NCBI GenBank assembly: GCA_963784885.1
Contig: CAWATA010000004.1
Coordinates: 62,001 to 126,000 of the forward strand
DNA length: 64,000 bases
From: RHKX01 sp963784885
GTDB lineage: Bacteria; Actinomycetota; Thermoleophilia; Solirubrobacterales; 70-9
Reading direction: 5' to 3'
Position numbers and translations under genes: made by a program. Positions 11,590 through 19,697 of the stretch are shown one piece after another; position 1 is the stretch's first letter; every line of letters begins with the position of its first letter. The notes beneath the pieces were generated by a model. The model did not search any database. It was given only the letters and a program-made list of their open reading frames with translations, and was not told the DNA's origin.

Positions 11590-12854
11590 GCGAACCGGTC
11601 GGGGTCATCGGGGTCGGCTGGGTCGGCCTCGTCACCGCAGCATGCTTCGCATCCCAGGGCCACGAGGTCTGGGCGATGGACGTCGATGAGGCGAAGGTCG
11701 CCAAGCTCTCCGCCGGTGAGGTGACGTTCCACGAGCCCGGGCTCGGCGAGCTCGTCAACGAGCACGCCGGGCGGCTCCATTTCACGGCCGACATGGAGGA
11801 TCTGCTCGCCGCCACGCGGCTGCTGTTCTGCTGCGTCGACACTCCTCCGACCTACTCCGGCGACGCCGACCTCTCCCGCGTCATGGCGGTCGTCGACCGA
11901 CTGCCGGAGGATGCCGAGCACGCCCTGGTGATGAAGAGCACCGTTCCGTCGGGCACGGGCGCCGCGATTCGCCGCGCGATGCCCGGCCTCGCCTACGTCT
12001 CCTGCCCGGAGTTCCTCAAGGAGGGCTCCGCCGTCGAGGACTTCCTCAACCCCGATCGGGTCGTCATCGGGGCCGACGCCGGCGACGAGCGTGCGGCCGA
12101 TGCCGTCGCCGCCCTCTACGAGCCGCTCGGCGGTGAGATCGTCCGCACCGACGTCGCGAGCGCCGAGATGATCAAGCTCGCCTCCAACGCCTTCCTCGCC
12201 ACGAAGATCTCCTTCATCAACGAGATCGCCAACGTCTGCGAGGAGGTCGGCGCCGACGTCACCGAGGTCGCCCGCGGCATGGGTCTCGACGAGCGGATCG
12301 GCGGCGCCTTCCTGAACGCCGGCATCGGCTACGGCGGTTCCTGCTTCCCGAAGGACGTCTCGGCGCTCAAGCAGCTCGCCGGCAACTCCGGCTATCACTT
12401 CCAGCTCCTCAACTCGGTGATCGAGGTGAACGAGCTGCAGAAGCGGCGGGTGATCGGCAAGCTGACCAAGCACCTCGGCTCGCTGGTCGGCAAGCGGATC
12501 GCCCTGCTCGGGCTCGCGTTCAAGCCGAACACAGACGACATGCGCGAGGCCTCCAGCCTCGTTCTGTCGGCGCGCCTGCAGGGGGAGGGGGCGGACGTCG
12601 TCGCCTACGATCCGGTCGCGACCGGGGCGGCCGCGGACCTGCTCACGTCGACCGAATTCGCCGCGAGCGCCGCCGAGGCGATGGCCGGCGCCGACGGCGC
12701 GATCCTCGTCACCGAGTGGGCCGAGTTCGCCGACCTCGACTGGCCGAAGCTCGCCGGAGCGATGCGCACACCGGTGTTGATCGACGGCCGCAACTTCCTC
12801 GATCCCGGAGAGTTGAGGGCCGCCGGCTTCGCCTACGAGGGCATCGGCCGCTGA
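11586..12854 (+). CDS. UDP-glucose/GDP-mannose 6-dehydrogenase family
   Basis: A 422-residue NAD-dependent enzyme that oxidises a nucleotide sugar to its uronic acid in two steps. It shows the N-terminal Rossmann motif GVGWVG (9-14), the CPEFLKEGSA substrate segment, the catalytic Cys253 in YGGSCFPKD and the C-terminal LGLAFKPNTDDMREASS block. UDP-glucose is the most likely substrate, but GDP-mannose dehydrogenases share these motifs. GTG start overlaps the LCP stop by four bases. Confidence 0.93.
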   Translation: MSEPVGVIGVGWVGLVTAACFASQGHEVWAMDVDEAKVAKLSAGEVTFHEPGLGELVNEHAGRLHFTADMEDLLAATRLLFCCVDTPPTYSGDADLSRVMAVVDRLPEDAEHALVMKSTVPSGTGAAIRRAMPGLAYVSCPEFLKEGSAVEDFLNPDRVVIGADAGDERAADAVAALYEPLGGEIVRTDVASAEMIKLASNAFLATKISFINEIANVCEEVGADVTEVARGMGLDERIGGAFLNAGIGYGGSCFPKDVSALKQLAGNSGYHFQLLNSVIEVNELQKRRVIGKLTKHLGSLVGKRIALLGLAFKPNTDDMREASSLVLSARLQGEGADVVAYDPVATGAAADLLTSTEFAASAAEAMAGADGAILVTEWAEFADLDWPKLAGAMRTPVLIDGRNFLDPGELRAAGFAYEGIGR

Positions 12855-12928
12855 ACGCCCCGCCGGGCGCCACGCGACCGGCCGACGGTGTAGAAACCCC
12901 GTTCCATGCACGCTGCGAGCGAGACCCG

Positions 12929-14014
12929 ATGCAGGCGCTGATCCTCGTCGGCGGTCATGGGACGAGGCTGCGCCCGCTGACGGCGACGCTGCCGAAGCCG
13001 GTCATCCCCCTGGTCGACCGGCCCTTCCTCCGCTACATGATCGACTGGCTCGGACGCCACGGAGTCGACGACATCGTCATGGCGTGTGGATTCCGTCCCG
13101 ACGACATCCGCGAGGTGCTCGGCGACGGCGTCCCCGGCGGTTCGCGTCTGCGCTACGTCGAGGAGCCCGAGCCGCGCGGAACGGCCGGCGCGATCAAGTT
13201 CGCCGAGGATCTGCTCGAGGATCGGTTCTTCGCGCTCAACGGCGACGTCCTCACCGACCTCGACCTGACCGCATTGCTCGAGCAGCACGAGTCCAGCGAC
13301 GCGCGGGCGACGCTCGCCCTCCACCCGGTCGAGGACCCGAGCAGCTACGGGCTCGTCCGGCGCCGCCCCGACGGCGAGATCACCGAGTTCCTCGAGAAGC
13401 CCGACCCGGCCGAGATCGACACCGACGAGGTCTCGGCGGGCGCCTACGTCCTCGAGAAGTCGGTCCTCGACCTCGTCCCGGCCGGCATGGATGTCTCGAT
13501 CGAGCGCGAGGTCTTCCCGCGGCTCGTCGGCAACGGGCTCTACTCGCGACGGCTCGAGGGCTACTGGATGGACATCGGCACGCCCGAGCGCTATCTCGAG
13601 GCGTGCTGGGACATCCTCGAGGGGAAGGTCCGGTCCGACCCCGGAGAGATGGTCGACGAGCGCGGCAGCTACGTGGCCGAGAGCGCCATCGTCGACCCGA
13701 CCGCGGAGGTCGCGGCCCACAGCTTCGTCGACGACAACGCCAACGTCGGCCCCGACGCCGAGATCGGCCCCAAGGCGGTGCTCGGCATGGGAGTTCAGGT
13801 CGGCGGCGGCGGGCTCGTCGAGGCGTCGGCCCTCCACCCGGGATGCTTCGTCGGCGACGGCGCCGTGGTCCGCGGCTCGATCCTCGCCTCCGACGTCGTC
13901 GTCGAGGCCGGTGCCCTGGTCCCCTACGGCTCGGTGATCGGATCGGGCGCGACCATCACCGCGGGCTCCGAGCTCGAGCCCGGCGCCCGCGTCGACCCCG
14001 GAGAGCGCGCATGA
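12929..14014 (+). CDS. Sugar-1-phosphate nucleotidyltransferase (mannose-1-P guanylyltransferase-like)
   Basis: A 361-residue pyrophosphorylase making an NDP-sugar from NTP and sugar-1-phosphate. The N-terminal signature LVGGHGTRLRPLT binds the nucleotide; ALNGDVLTD carries the metal-binding Asp; FLEKP is the sugar-binding loop. After about residue 245 comes a left-handed beta helix of hexapeptide repeats, as in GDP-mannose pyrophosphorylases. The ATG at 12929 is selected because the signature starts there. It overlaps the next gene by four bases (ATGA), which encodes a sugar-phosphate isomerase. Confidence 0.9.
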   Translation: MQALILVGGHGTRLRPLTATLPKPVIPLVDRPFLRYMIDWLGRHGVDDIVMACGFRPDDIREVLGDGVPGGSRLRYVEEPEPRGTAGAIKFAEDLLEDRFFALNGDVLTDLDLTALLEQHESSDARATLALHPVEDPSSYGLVRRRPDGEITEFLEKPDPAEIDTDEVSAGAYVLEKSVLDLVPAGMDVSIEREVFPRLVGNGLYSRRLEGYWMDIGTPERYLEACWDILEGKVRSDPGEMVDERGSYVAESAIVDPTAEVAAHSFVDDNANVGPDAEIGPKAVLGMGVQVGGGGLVEASALHPGCFVGDGAVVRGSILASDVVVEAGALVPYGSVIGSGATITAGSELEPGARVDPGERA

Positions 14015-15036
14015 GCGGCGATCTCGCGAGCCGCATCGGCGCGGTCGATTCCGGCGATCAGCTCGATGCGGCCCTGTCGCTTCCCGACTACCTGCGCGAC
14101 GCCCTCTGGCGCTTCGGCTCGGCCGGGATCGAGCCGATCGAGGCCAGCGGCCTGATCGTCTGCGGGATGGGCGGTTCGGCGATCGGCGGCGATCTCGCTG
14201 CCGCCGCGCTCGGGTCCCGCATCAGCAAGCCACTCGACGTCGTCCGCGGCTACGGCGTCCCGTCGTGGACGCCGCCCGACCGCGCGATCTTCTGCTCGAG
14301 CTACTCCGGCAACACCGAGGAGACGATCGGCTGCTACGCGGCCGCCGAGGCGGTCGGAGCGCAGCGGATCGTCGCCACGACCGGGGGCACGATCGGCGAG
14401 TCCGCGCGGCGCGACGGGGTTCCGGTGATCGGGATGCCCTCCGGCCTGCAGCCGCGGGCGGCGGTCGGCTACACGTTCGCGATCGCCGCCGAGGTGGCCG
14501 CGCTGGTCGGAGCGGGCCCGGCGATCAGAACCGAGATCGACAGCTCCGCCGCCCATCTCGAGGCGGCCCGCGATTCGCTGCTCGCGAAGGCCGAGGAGGT
14601 CGCGTCGCGGCTCCAAGGCTCGGTGCCGCTGCTCTATGGATGCGGGCTGACGGCCCCCGTCGCCTACCGCTGGAAGTGCCAGGTCAACGAGAACGCGAAG
14701 CTGCCGGCCTTCGACCACTCGCTGCCCGAGCTCGACCACAACGAGATCGTCGGCTGGGCAGGTGGGGAGCGGGGAGCGTTCAGCGCGGTCTTCCTCGAGG
14801 ACCAGGACCAGCATCCGCGCGAGCGGCAGCGGGTCGAGCTCACCGCCGAGCTGATCGCCGAACGGGCTCACGACGTACTCCGGATCGAGACCGAGGGGGA
14901 GACCCGGACCGAGCGGCTGCTCTGGGCGGTCATGCTCGGCGACCTGATCTCGCTCGAGCTGGCGGCCCGCGCTCCCGTCGACCCGACGCCGGTCGACGTG
15001 ATCGAGAGCCTCAAGGACCGTCTGGGCAGGCCATGA
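14011..15036 (+). CDS. Bifunctional phosphoglucose/phosphomannose isomerase (SIS domains)
   Basis: A 341-residue protein of the archaeal/actinobacterial PGI/PMI family. It has two SIS folds: CGMGGSAIGGD near residues 51-61 and SSYSGNTEET near 91-100, which bind the sugar phosphate, then the bact-PGI C-terminal domain with ENAKLPAFDHSLPELDHNEI containing the likely catalytic Glu and His. It interconverts glucose-6-P, fructose-6-P and mannose-6-P, feeding the two pyrophosphorylases on either side. Coupled to both neighbours by ATGA overlaps. Confidence 0.9.
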   Translation: MSGDLASRIGAVDSGDQLDAALSLPDYLRDALWRFGSAGIEPIEASGLIVCGMGGSAIGGDLAAAALGSRISKPLDVVRGYGVPSWTPPDRAIFCSSYSGNTEETIGCYAAAEAVGAQRIVATTGGTIGESARRDGVPVIGMPSGLQPRAAVGYTFAIAAEVAALVGAGPAIRTEIDSSAAHLEAARDSLLAKAEEVASRLQGSVPLLYGCGLTAPVAYRWKCQVNENAKLPAFDHSLPELDHNEIVGWAGGERGAFSAVFLEDQDQHPRERQRVELTAELIAERAHDVLRIETEGETRTERLLWAVMLGDLISLELAARAPVDPTPVDVIESLKDRLGRP

Positions 15037-16046
15037 GGGCGATGGTCATGGCAGCGGGCCTCGGGACCCGCCTGCGGCCGATAACTCACGCGATCCCCAA
15101 GCCGGTCGTCCCGGTCGGCAACGTGGCGATCGTCGAGCAGCTCGTCCGGCTGCTGGCCGCGCACGGCGCCGACGAGGTGATCGCCAACCTGCACTGGTTC
15201 CCCGAGCAGGTCCGCGGCCGGCTCGGCGACGGGTCCGGGTTCGGGGTCGAGGTCACCTACAGGCAGGAGGAGGAGCTGCTCGGCACCGCCGGCGGCGTCC
15301 GCAACGTCTCCGACTTCCTGACCGCTCCGGGCGAGGACTTCCTCGTGCTCGCCGGCGACGCCCTCACCGACGCCGACCTGACGGCGCTGGCGGAGACGCA
15401 CCGCGCCAACGACGGCGTCGCGACGCTCGGCGTCAAGAAGGTCGCCGACGTCAGCGAGTACGGCGTGATCGTCACCGGCTCCGACGGCCGGGTTCAGGGC
15501 TTTCAGGAGAAGCCCGATCCCGCCGAGGCGCTCTCCGACCTGTGCAACTGCATGATCTACGCGTTCAGCCCCGAGGTCTTCGACTACTTCCCGCGCGACG
15601 AGATGCCCGACCCGGTCGATTTCGCGAACGACGTCTTCCCGGCGTTGCTTGCCGAGGACGTCCCGTTCTACGTCCACGAGATCGAGACGTACTGGAACGA
15701 CGTCGGCACGCTCCCCGAGTACCTGCAGGGGAACTTCGACGCCGTCGAAGGCGCGGTCGAGCTGCCGCGCCTGGACGGCGAGATCGGCGACGGCGCGGTG
15801 CCCGACGGCCTCGGGATCCCCGGCGACGTCGAGGTCGAAGGCCGGGTGCTGTTCGGTCCCGGCTGCGAGGTCGGAGCCGGGGCGTCGCTCACGGGCCCGC
15901 TGCTGATCGGCTCCGGAGCTTCGATCGGAGCCGGGGCTCAGGTCAAGGAGGCGCTGCTGCTCCCCGGCGCCGTCGTGCCCGACGGCGGCGTCCTCGCCCG
16001 GGGCATCGCCGGCGATGCGGCCCGGCTCGCGTCGGGCGAGTGGTGA
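15033..16046 (+). CDS. Second NDP-sugar pyrophosphorylase (nucleotidyltransferase)
   Basis: A 337-residue paralogue of the gene at 12929, with the signature MAAGLGTRLRPIT at the N-terminus, LAGDALTD as metal site and FQEKPDP as the sugar loop. The C-terminal region again has hexapeptide-type repeats (about 255-330). The pair may make different sugar nucleotides, one glucose- and one mannose-based; this is inference. It starts in the stop of the isomerase gene, and homoserine kinase follows after ten bases. Confidence 0.88.
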   Translation: MRAMVMAAGLGTRLRPITHAIPKPVVPVGNVAIVEQLVRLLAAHGADEVIANLHWFPEQVRGRLGDGSGFGVEVTYRQEEELLGTAGGVRNVSDFLTAPGEDFLVLAGDALTDADLTALAETHRANDGVATLGVKKVADVSEYGVIVTGSDGRVQGFQEKPDPAEALSDLCNCMIYAFSPEVFDYFPRDEMPDPVDFANDVFPALLAEDVPFYVHEIETYWNDVGTLPEYLQGNFDAVEGAVELPRLDGEIGDGAVPDGLGIPGDVEVEGRVLFGPGCEVGAGASLTGPLLIGSGASIGAGAQVKEALLLPGAVVPDGGVLARGIAGDAARLASGEW

Positions 16047-16056
16047 GCGCGGAGCG

Positions 16057-16944
16057 GTGAGCTCGCGGAGCCGGATCGTCCGGGTGCCCGCCTCGACGGC
16101 GAACCTCGGGCCCGGCTACGACGTGCTCGGCGCGGCCCTGACGTTCGAGCTCGAGCTCGAGGTGACCGAGACCGGGAGCTTCGAGATCGTCTCCGAGGGA
16201 TTCGAGGCCCCGGCCGATCGCAACAACCTGATCGTCCGCGCCTTCGAGAGCCTCCACCCGGCCGACGGGCTGGCGTTCCGGGTCCGCAGCGAGATCCCGC
16301 TCGCCCGCGGCCTCGGATCCAGCGCCTCGGCGATTCTCGCCGGCCTGTTGGCGGCCGATCACCTCTTCGAGCTCGCCAACGAACGCGAGCAGATCCTCGC
16401 CCTCGCGACCGAGATCGAGGGCCACCCCGACAACGTGGCGGCTGCGCTCTACGGGGGCGTGACCCTGTGTCCGCCGGCCGCCCCCGGGGAGGCGCAGCCC
16501 GCGCCGGTGCGCCTGACGCCGCCGGAGGGCGTCGAGGGCATCCTCGTCATCCCTCACGAGGAGGTATCAACGGGGGCGGCCCGGGCGGCGCTCCCCGCCA
16601 CGTACCCGCTCGCCGACGTCACCGCGAACGTCGCCTCCGCGGCCCAGCTCGTCCTCGGCATCGAACGCTCCGACCTCGACCTGATCAGGGCGGGTTTGGC
16701 CGATCGCGTCCACCAGCCGCACCGGGCCGCGCTCTACCCGCGTTCGATGGAGCTCGTCGAGCGCGCACCGGACCTCGGCGCGCTCGGCGCGACGATCTCA
16801 GGCGCCGGGCCGACCGTCCTCGTCTGGGCGTTCTGGCAGTCCGGCAGAGGCCTGCTGGACCGCTTGGCGGAGTTCGCCGAGGGCTGGGCCGACGTGCGCA
16901 GGGCGCAGTTCTCACCGCGCGGCGCGCGGGTCGAGATCGCCTGA
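16057..16944 (+). CDS. thrB: Homoserine kinase
   Basis: A 295-residue GHMP-family kinase that phosphorylates L-homoserine on the way to threonine. The N-terminal VPASTANLGPGYD block and the ATP-binding loop PLARGLGSSASA are typical of ThrB, and ATISGAGPTVL is the third GHMP motif. I chose the GTG at 16057, ten bases after the preceding stop; an ATG at 16015 would add 14 residues that lie inside the neighbouring gene. No thrA or thrC is adjacent. Confidence 0.9.
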   Translation: MSSRSRIVRVPASTANLGPGYDVLGAALTFELELEVTETGSFEIVSEGFEAPADRNNLIVRAFESLHPADGLAFRVRSEIPLARGLGSSASAILAGLLAADHLFELANEREQILALATEIEGHPDNVAAALYGGVTLCPPAAPGEAQPAPVRLTPPEGVEGILVIPHEEVSTGAARAALPATYPLADVTANVASAAQLVLGIERSDLDLIRAGLADRVHQPHRAALYPRSMELVERAPDLGALGATISGAGPTVLVWAFWQSGRGLLDRLAEFAEGWADVRRAQFSPRGARVEIA

Positions 16945-17026
16945 GCTCAGGCTTCGACCTCTCTGGGCTCCGACGTGGGTCACCTGGAACCCGCGATTCG
17001 GGCTTCGGATGAACCGGATGGGAGGA

Positions 17027-17830
17027 CTAAGCGAGCAGTCGGGGCGGCAGCGTGTCCCGGCGGACCTGCTCGAGCCGGCGGGCCCGGTCGTCCATGCCGA
17101 GGCGGCTGAGGACCTCCTCGGCGAGGGCGATGTAGTCAGCGCCGCGCTCGGGCCGGTACTCGAGGATCGGTCGGGCGCGCTCGGCCGACTCGGCGTAGGC
17201 GATCGACTGGCGGATCACGGTGTTGAAGACCTTGCCGGGGAAGCGCTCGTCGAGCGCCTCGAGGGTCTGGCGCGCGTGCCTGGTCCGCATGTTGGCAATG
17301 TTGAGGAGGACGCCGAGCAACTCGAGCTCGGGGTTGAGGGTGTCCTTGGCGAGGTCGAAGATCTCCATCGCCTGCTCGACGCCCTGCAGCGAGAAGTGCT
17401 GGGCCTGAGTCGAGAGCAGGGCGTGAGTGGAGGCGACGAGGGCGTTGACGGTGAGCAGCCCGAGCGTCGGCGGGCAGTCGATGAGGATCACGTCGTGGCG
17501 GCGCTTGACCTCGCGCAGGGCGTTCCGCATCGTCACCTCACGGCCGATCTTGCCCGCCAGGACGAGCTCCGACTCGGCGAGGCCGAGATTCGCGGGGATC
17601 ACCTGGCCGTGGACCGCGTCGATGGCCTTCGCCTGGCCGGCGAGGACCTCAGCGAGCGTCGGCTCGGCCTCGGGATCGATGTCGAAGTAGTCGGAGAGGT
17701 TGCCCTGCGGATCGGCGTCGATCGCGAGGACGTCGAGGCCGGTCCGCGAGAGCACGTCGGCGAGCGAGCGCACGGTCGTCGTCTTCCCGGTGCCGCCCTT
17801 CTGGGAGAGCACGGCGATCGTCACCGACAT
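17027..17830 (-). CDS. ParA/Soj-family ATPase, no ParB partner nearby
   Basis: A 267-residue deviant-Walker ATPase. The motif KGGTGKTT with the signature Lys is at residues 11-18, DADPQGNLSDYF is the switch region and IDCPPTLGLLTVNAL the Walker B. Such proteins bind DNA or membranes nonspecifically and position plasmids, chromosomes or large complexes. No parB-like gene or obvious parS motif is in the window, so this is probably an orphan rather than the chromosomal parA. A TATAGT element lies about 44 bases upstream of the ATG. Confidence 0.88.
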   Translation of the reverse strand: MSVTIAVLSQKGGTGKTTTVRSLADVLSRTGLDVLAIDADPQGNLSDYFDIDPEAEPTLAEVLAGQAKAIDAVHGQVIPANLGLAESELVLAGKIGREVTMRNALREVKRRHDVILIDCPPTLGLLTVNALVASTHALLSTQAQHFSLQGVEQAMEIFDLAKDTLNPELELLGVLLNIANMRTRHARQTLEALDERFPGKVFNTVIRQSIAYAESAERARPILEYRPERGADYIALAEEVLSRLGMDDRARRLEQVRRDTLPPRLLA

Positions 17831-17873
17831 CGGCGCTCAGCTCCCGGTCTCGCGCGAGGTCGGCACGGCCGCG

Positions 17874-17879
17874 ACTATA
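17874..17879 (-). promoter_or_regulatory. -10-like TATAGT upstream of the ParA gene
   Basis: On the minus strand TATAGT stands 43 bases before the ATG at 17830, leaving an untranslated leader of roughly 36 bases. Confidence 0.4.
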
Positions 17880-17917
17880 GACGCCCCGGAGGGGCGGAGC
17901 GGGCGGCGGGAGGACCC

Positions 17918-18208
17918 TCAGGCGGCTCGGTGGACGTTGGCGGCGCCGCCGATCGAGCGGACCCGATCGCTCCCGGTCACCGTTCCGAGGCGGGCGCTCC
18001 GGCCCGATCTCTCGCAGGTCTCGCACGCCCACTCACCGTCGCCGCGACCCCCGTGGCGGATCACCTGCTCACCGACCAGCGGAAAGCGCTCGCAGACCGC
18101 GCAGCGGACGACGCCGTCGATCGGATGCTCCTCGTGGCGGATCAGCGAGCCGTGAGCGGGCGCCGGGCCGGCGAGCTCTCTGTGCGGGTTCGCCCGGGCG
18201 GCCTCCAT
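17918..18208 (-). CDS. Small protein with two CxxC pairs (zinc-ribbon-like), unknown function
   Basis: A 96-residue soluble protein. C36/C39 (CAVC) and C62/C65 (CETC) are spaced as a four-Cys zinc knuckle. The motif region is flanked by basic, disordered-looking ends. It lies upstream of the ParA gene on the same strand, 87 bases apart, with a separate promoter-like element between. I recognise no named family; nucleic-acid or protein binding is plausible but unproven. The frame is supported by the Cys spacing. Confidence 0.6.
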   Translation of the reverse strand: MEAARANPHRELAGPAPAHGSLIRHEEHPIDGVVRCAVCERFPLVGEQVIRHGGRGDGEWACETCERSGRSARLGTVTGSDRVRSIGGAANVHRAA

Positions 18209-18268
18209 GGTGCTCGGGTTCGCCGCTACCGGCTTCGCTCCTGCCGTCGCGCCCCGGCGTCCCGCGGA

Positions 18269-18274
18269 TAGACT
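18269..18274 (+). promoter_or_regulatory. -10-like TAGACT, leaderless spacing
   Basis: TAGACT ends 8 bases before the ATG at 18283. Confidence 0.5.
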
Positions 18275-18282
18275 CGCCCGCC

Positions 18283-18780
18283 ATGGGACCGGTCAGCGCC
18301 GAGATCACGATCGACGCCCCGCGCGAGCGGGTATTCGAAATCATCGCCGACCTCTCGAACCGACCGGCGTTCTGCGATCACTTCCAGCACGAGTTCAGGC
18401 TCCAGCGGATCGACCCCGTCGGCGTCGGCGCCGCCGCCCGCTTCCATCTCGAGGCGCCGCTCTTCCACTTCTGGATGGAGACGGCGATCGCCGAGATCGA
18501 GTCGCCTCACCTGATCGTGGAGACCGGCAGGGGTGCCCGGATCGACCGGATGCCCGTCGGGACCGCCTGGGAGCTGACCGAGGCCGGCGGCGGCATGACG
18601 GAGGCCCGGGTCAGCTTCTGGACCGAGCCGTCCCATCACGTCGACAAGCTCAAGGACCGCTTGAGCCCCGACGGATGGCATCGCCGGCGCTGGCGGCGGG
18701 CTCTGATCCGGCTTCGCGACCTCGCCGAGGCCGACGTTCGGATCGAGCGGCTCCACGTCGCCGGGGCGAGTCAGTTCTGA
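18283..18780 (+). CDS. SRPBCC (START/polyketide cyclase-like) family protein
   Basis: A 165-residue protein with the usual opening of this fold, EITIDAPRERVFEIIADLSNRPAFCDHF, and a central TAIAEIESPHLIVE strand block. The fold makes a deep hydrophobic pocket for lipids or aromatic ligands; ligand and reaction are unknown here. The last 45 residues are basic and helical (GWHRRRWRRALIRLRDLAE), fitting the C-terminal helix that closes the pocket. It starts after a TAGACT hexamer, without a ribosome site. Confidence 0.8.
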   Translation: MGPVSAEITIDAPRERVFEIIADLSNRPAFCDHFQHEFRLQRIDPVGVGAAARFHLEAPLFHFWMETAIAEIESPHLIVETGRGARIDRMPVGTAWELTEAGGGMTEARVSFWTEPSHHVDKLKDRLSPDGWHRRRWRRALIRLRDLAEADVRIERLHVAGASQF

Positions 18781-18791
18781 GCCTGCGCCGA

Positions 18792-18797
18792 TAGACT
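18792..18797 (+). promoter_or_regulatory. -10-like TAGACT, near-leaderless spacing
   Basis: TAGACT ends 10 bases before the ATG at 18808. Confidence 0.45.
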
Positions 18798-18807
18798 TCC
18801 GCCGCCG

Positions 18808-19344
18808 ATGCGCCGACTATTGATCCTCCCGCTGCTCGTCCTCGCCCTCGTCGGGTTTGCCGCCGCGACCTCCGGGTGCGGCGATGAGCCGACCGCCGAA
18901 GCCAAGGAGGGCGAGCCCCTCGAGCTCGGCGACGTCGGGTACAACATCCAGATAACGAGGGAGTTGAACCGCTTCTCTCCGGAGGACGCCGCCTACCTCG
19001 CCGGCGCTCCGCGCCTGGAGCCGAACCAGGAGTACCTCGGCGTCTTCATGCAGGTGACCAACGACGGCGACGAGGCGACCGTCGTCCCCGATCCGTTCAA
19101 GATCATCGACACGCGGGGCCGGATCTACGAGCAGGTGCCGCTCGACAACGACTGGGCCCTGAAGCCGGGCACCCCGGTGCTTCCGGGTGAGACGGTGCCG
19201 GGTCCGGAGACGCCGGCCAGGAACGGCCCGATCGAGGGCTCCCTGATCCTCTTCGCGATCGACGAAGCGGCGAACGAGAACCGCCCGCTCGTCCTCGAGG
19301 TCCCGGGGCCGGATGAGGTCGGCGAGATCGTCCTCGACCTCTAG
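18808..19344 (+). CDS. Secreted lipoprotein, DUF4352-like
   Basis: A 178-residue protein with a lipoprotein signal (MRRLLILPLLVLALVGFAA then TSGC), the Cys being at residue 24. The mature part resembles the immunoglobulin-like DUF4352 domain: a strand with YLGVFMQVTNDGDEATVVPDPFKIIDTRGRIYE, in which other members have VTVKNTG and DSxGxxY. Such lipoproteins are envelope-anchored and of unknown function. A small membrane protein gene follows after 36 bases on the same strand. Confidence 0.75.
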   Translation: MRRLLILPLLVLALVGFAAATSGCGDEPTAEAKEGEPLELGDVGYNIQITRELNRFSPEDAAYLAGAPRLEPNQEYLGVFMQVTNDGDEATVVPDPFKIIDTRGRIYEQVPLDNDWALKPGTPVLPGETVPGPETPARNGPIEGSLILFAIDEAANENRPLVLEVPGPDEVGEIVLDL

Positions 19345-19380
19345 GCCCGGATCGCCGGGTCGCAGTCAGCGCGCCGCAGC

Positions 19381-19692
19381 GTGAGCACGAAGCTCACCCA
19401 GGCCGAGCTTCTCCTCGCCGGGGCCGGGGCCGTCGTCATCCTGCTCGGAGTCCTCGGCACCGCCGCCGACGTCGCCGGGCTCGTCGCGATCGTCCTCGGG
19501 ACGACCCTCACGGCGCCCGCCGGCCGTCGCCCCGGCAACGGCTGGTGGTCGCTGCTCGCATCCGGGATGGTCCTGTCGGTCATCGGTGCCCTGCTGTCGC
19601 TCGCGACCGACTCCGTCGGCGGCCTCGTCGCCCTGGTCGGCGGGATCATCGTCGTCACGGGCGCCGCCTTCGGCTTCCCGTCCCGTTCCTGA
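19381..19692 (+). CDS. Small four-helix membrane protein, unknown
   Basis: A 103-residue, Gly/Ala/Val-rich protein with about four hydrophobic segments in two pairs separated by a short polar loop (GRRPGNGWW). GTG start. No family is recognised. It follows the lipoprotein gene and converges on the penicillin-binding protein gene, whose stop lies five bases beyond. Confidence 0.65.
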   Translation: MSTKLTQAELLLAGAGAVVILLGVLGTAADVAGLVAIVLGTTLTAPAGRRPGNGWWSLLASGMVLSVIGALLSLATDSVGGLVALVGGIIVVTGAAFGFPSRS

Positions 19693-19697
19693 GCGGC

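Noticed and set aside
17027..17830. Chromosome-partition parA
   Set aside because: No parB, gidA/gidB or parS-like repeats are nearby, so the general ParA/Soj-family label was kept.
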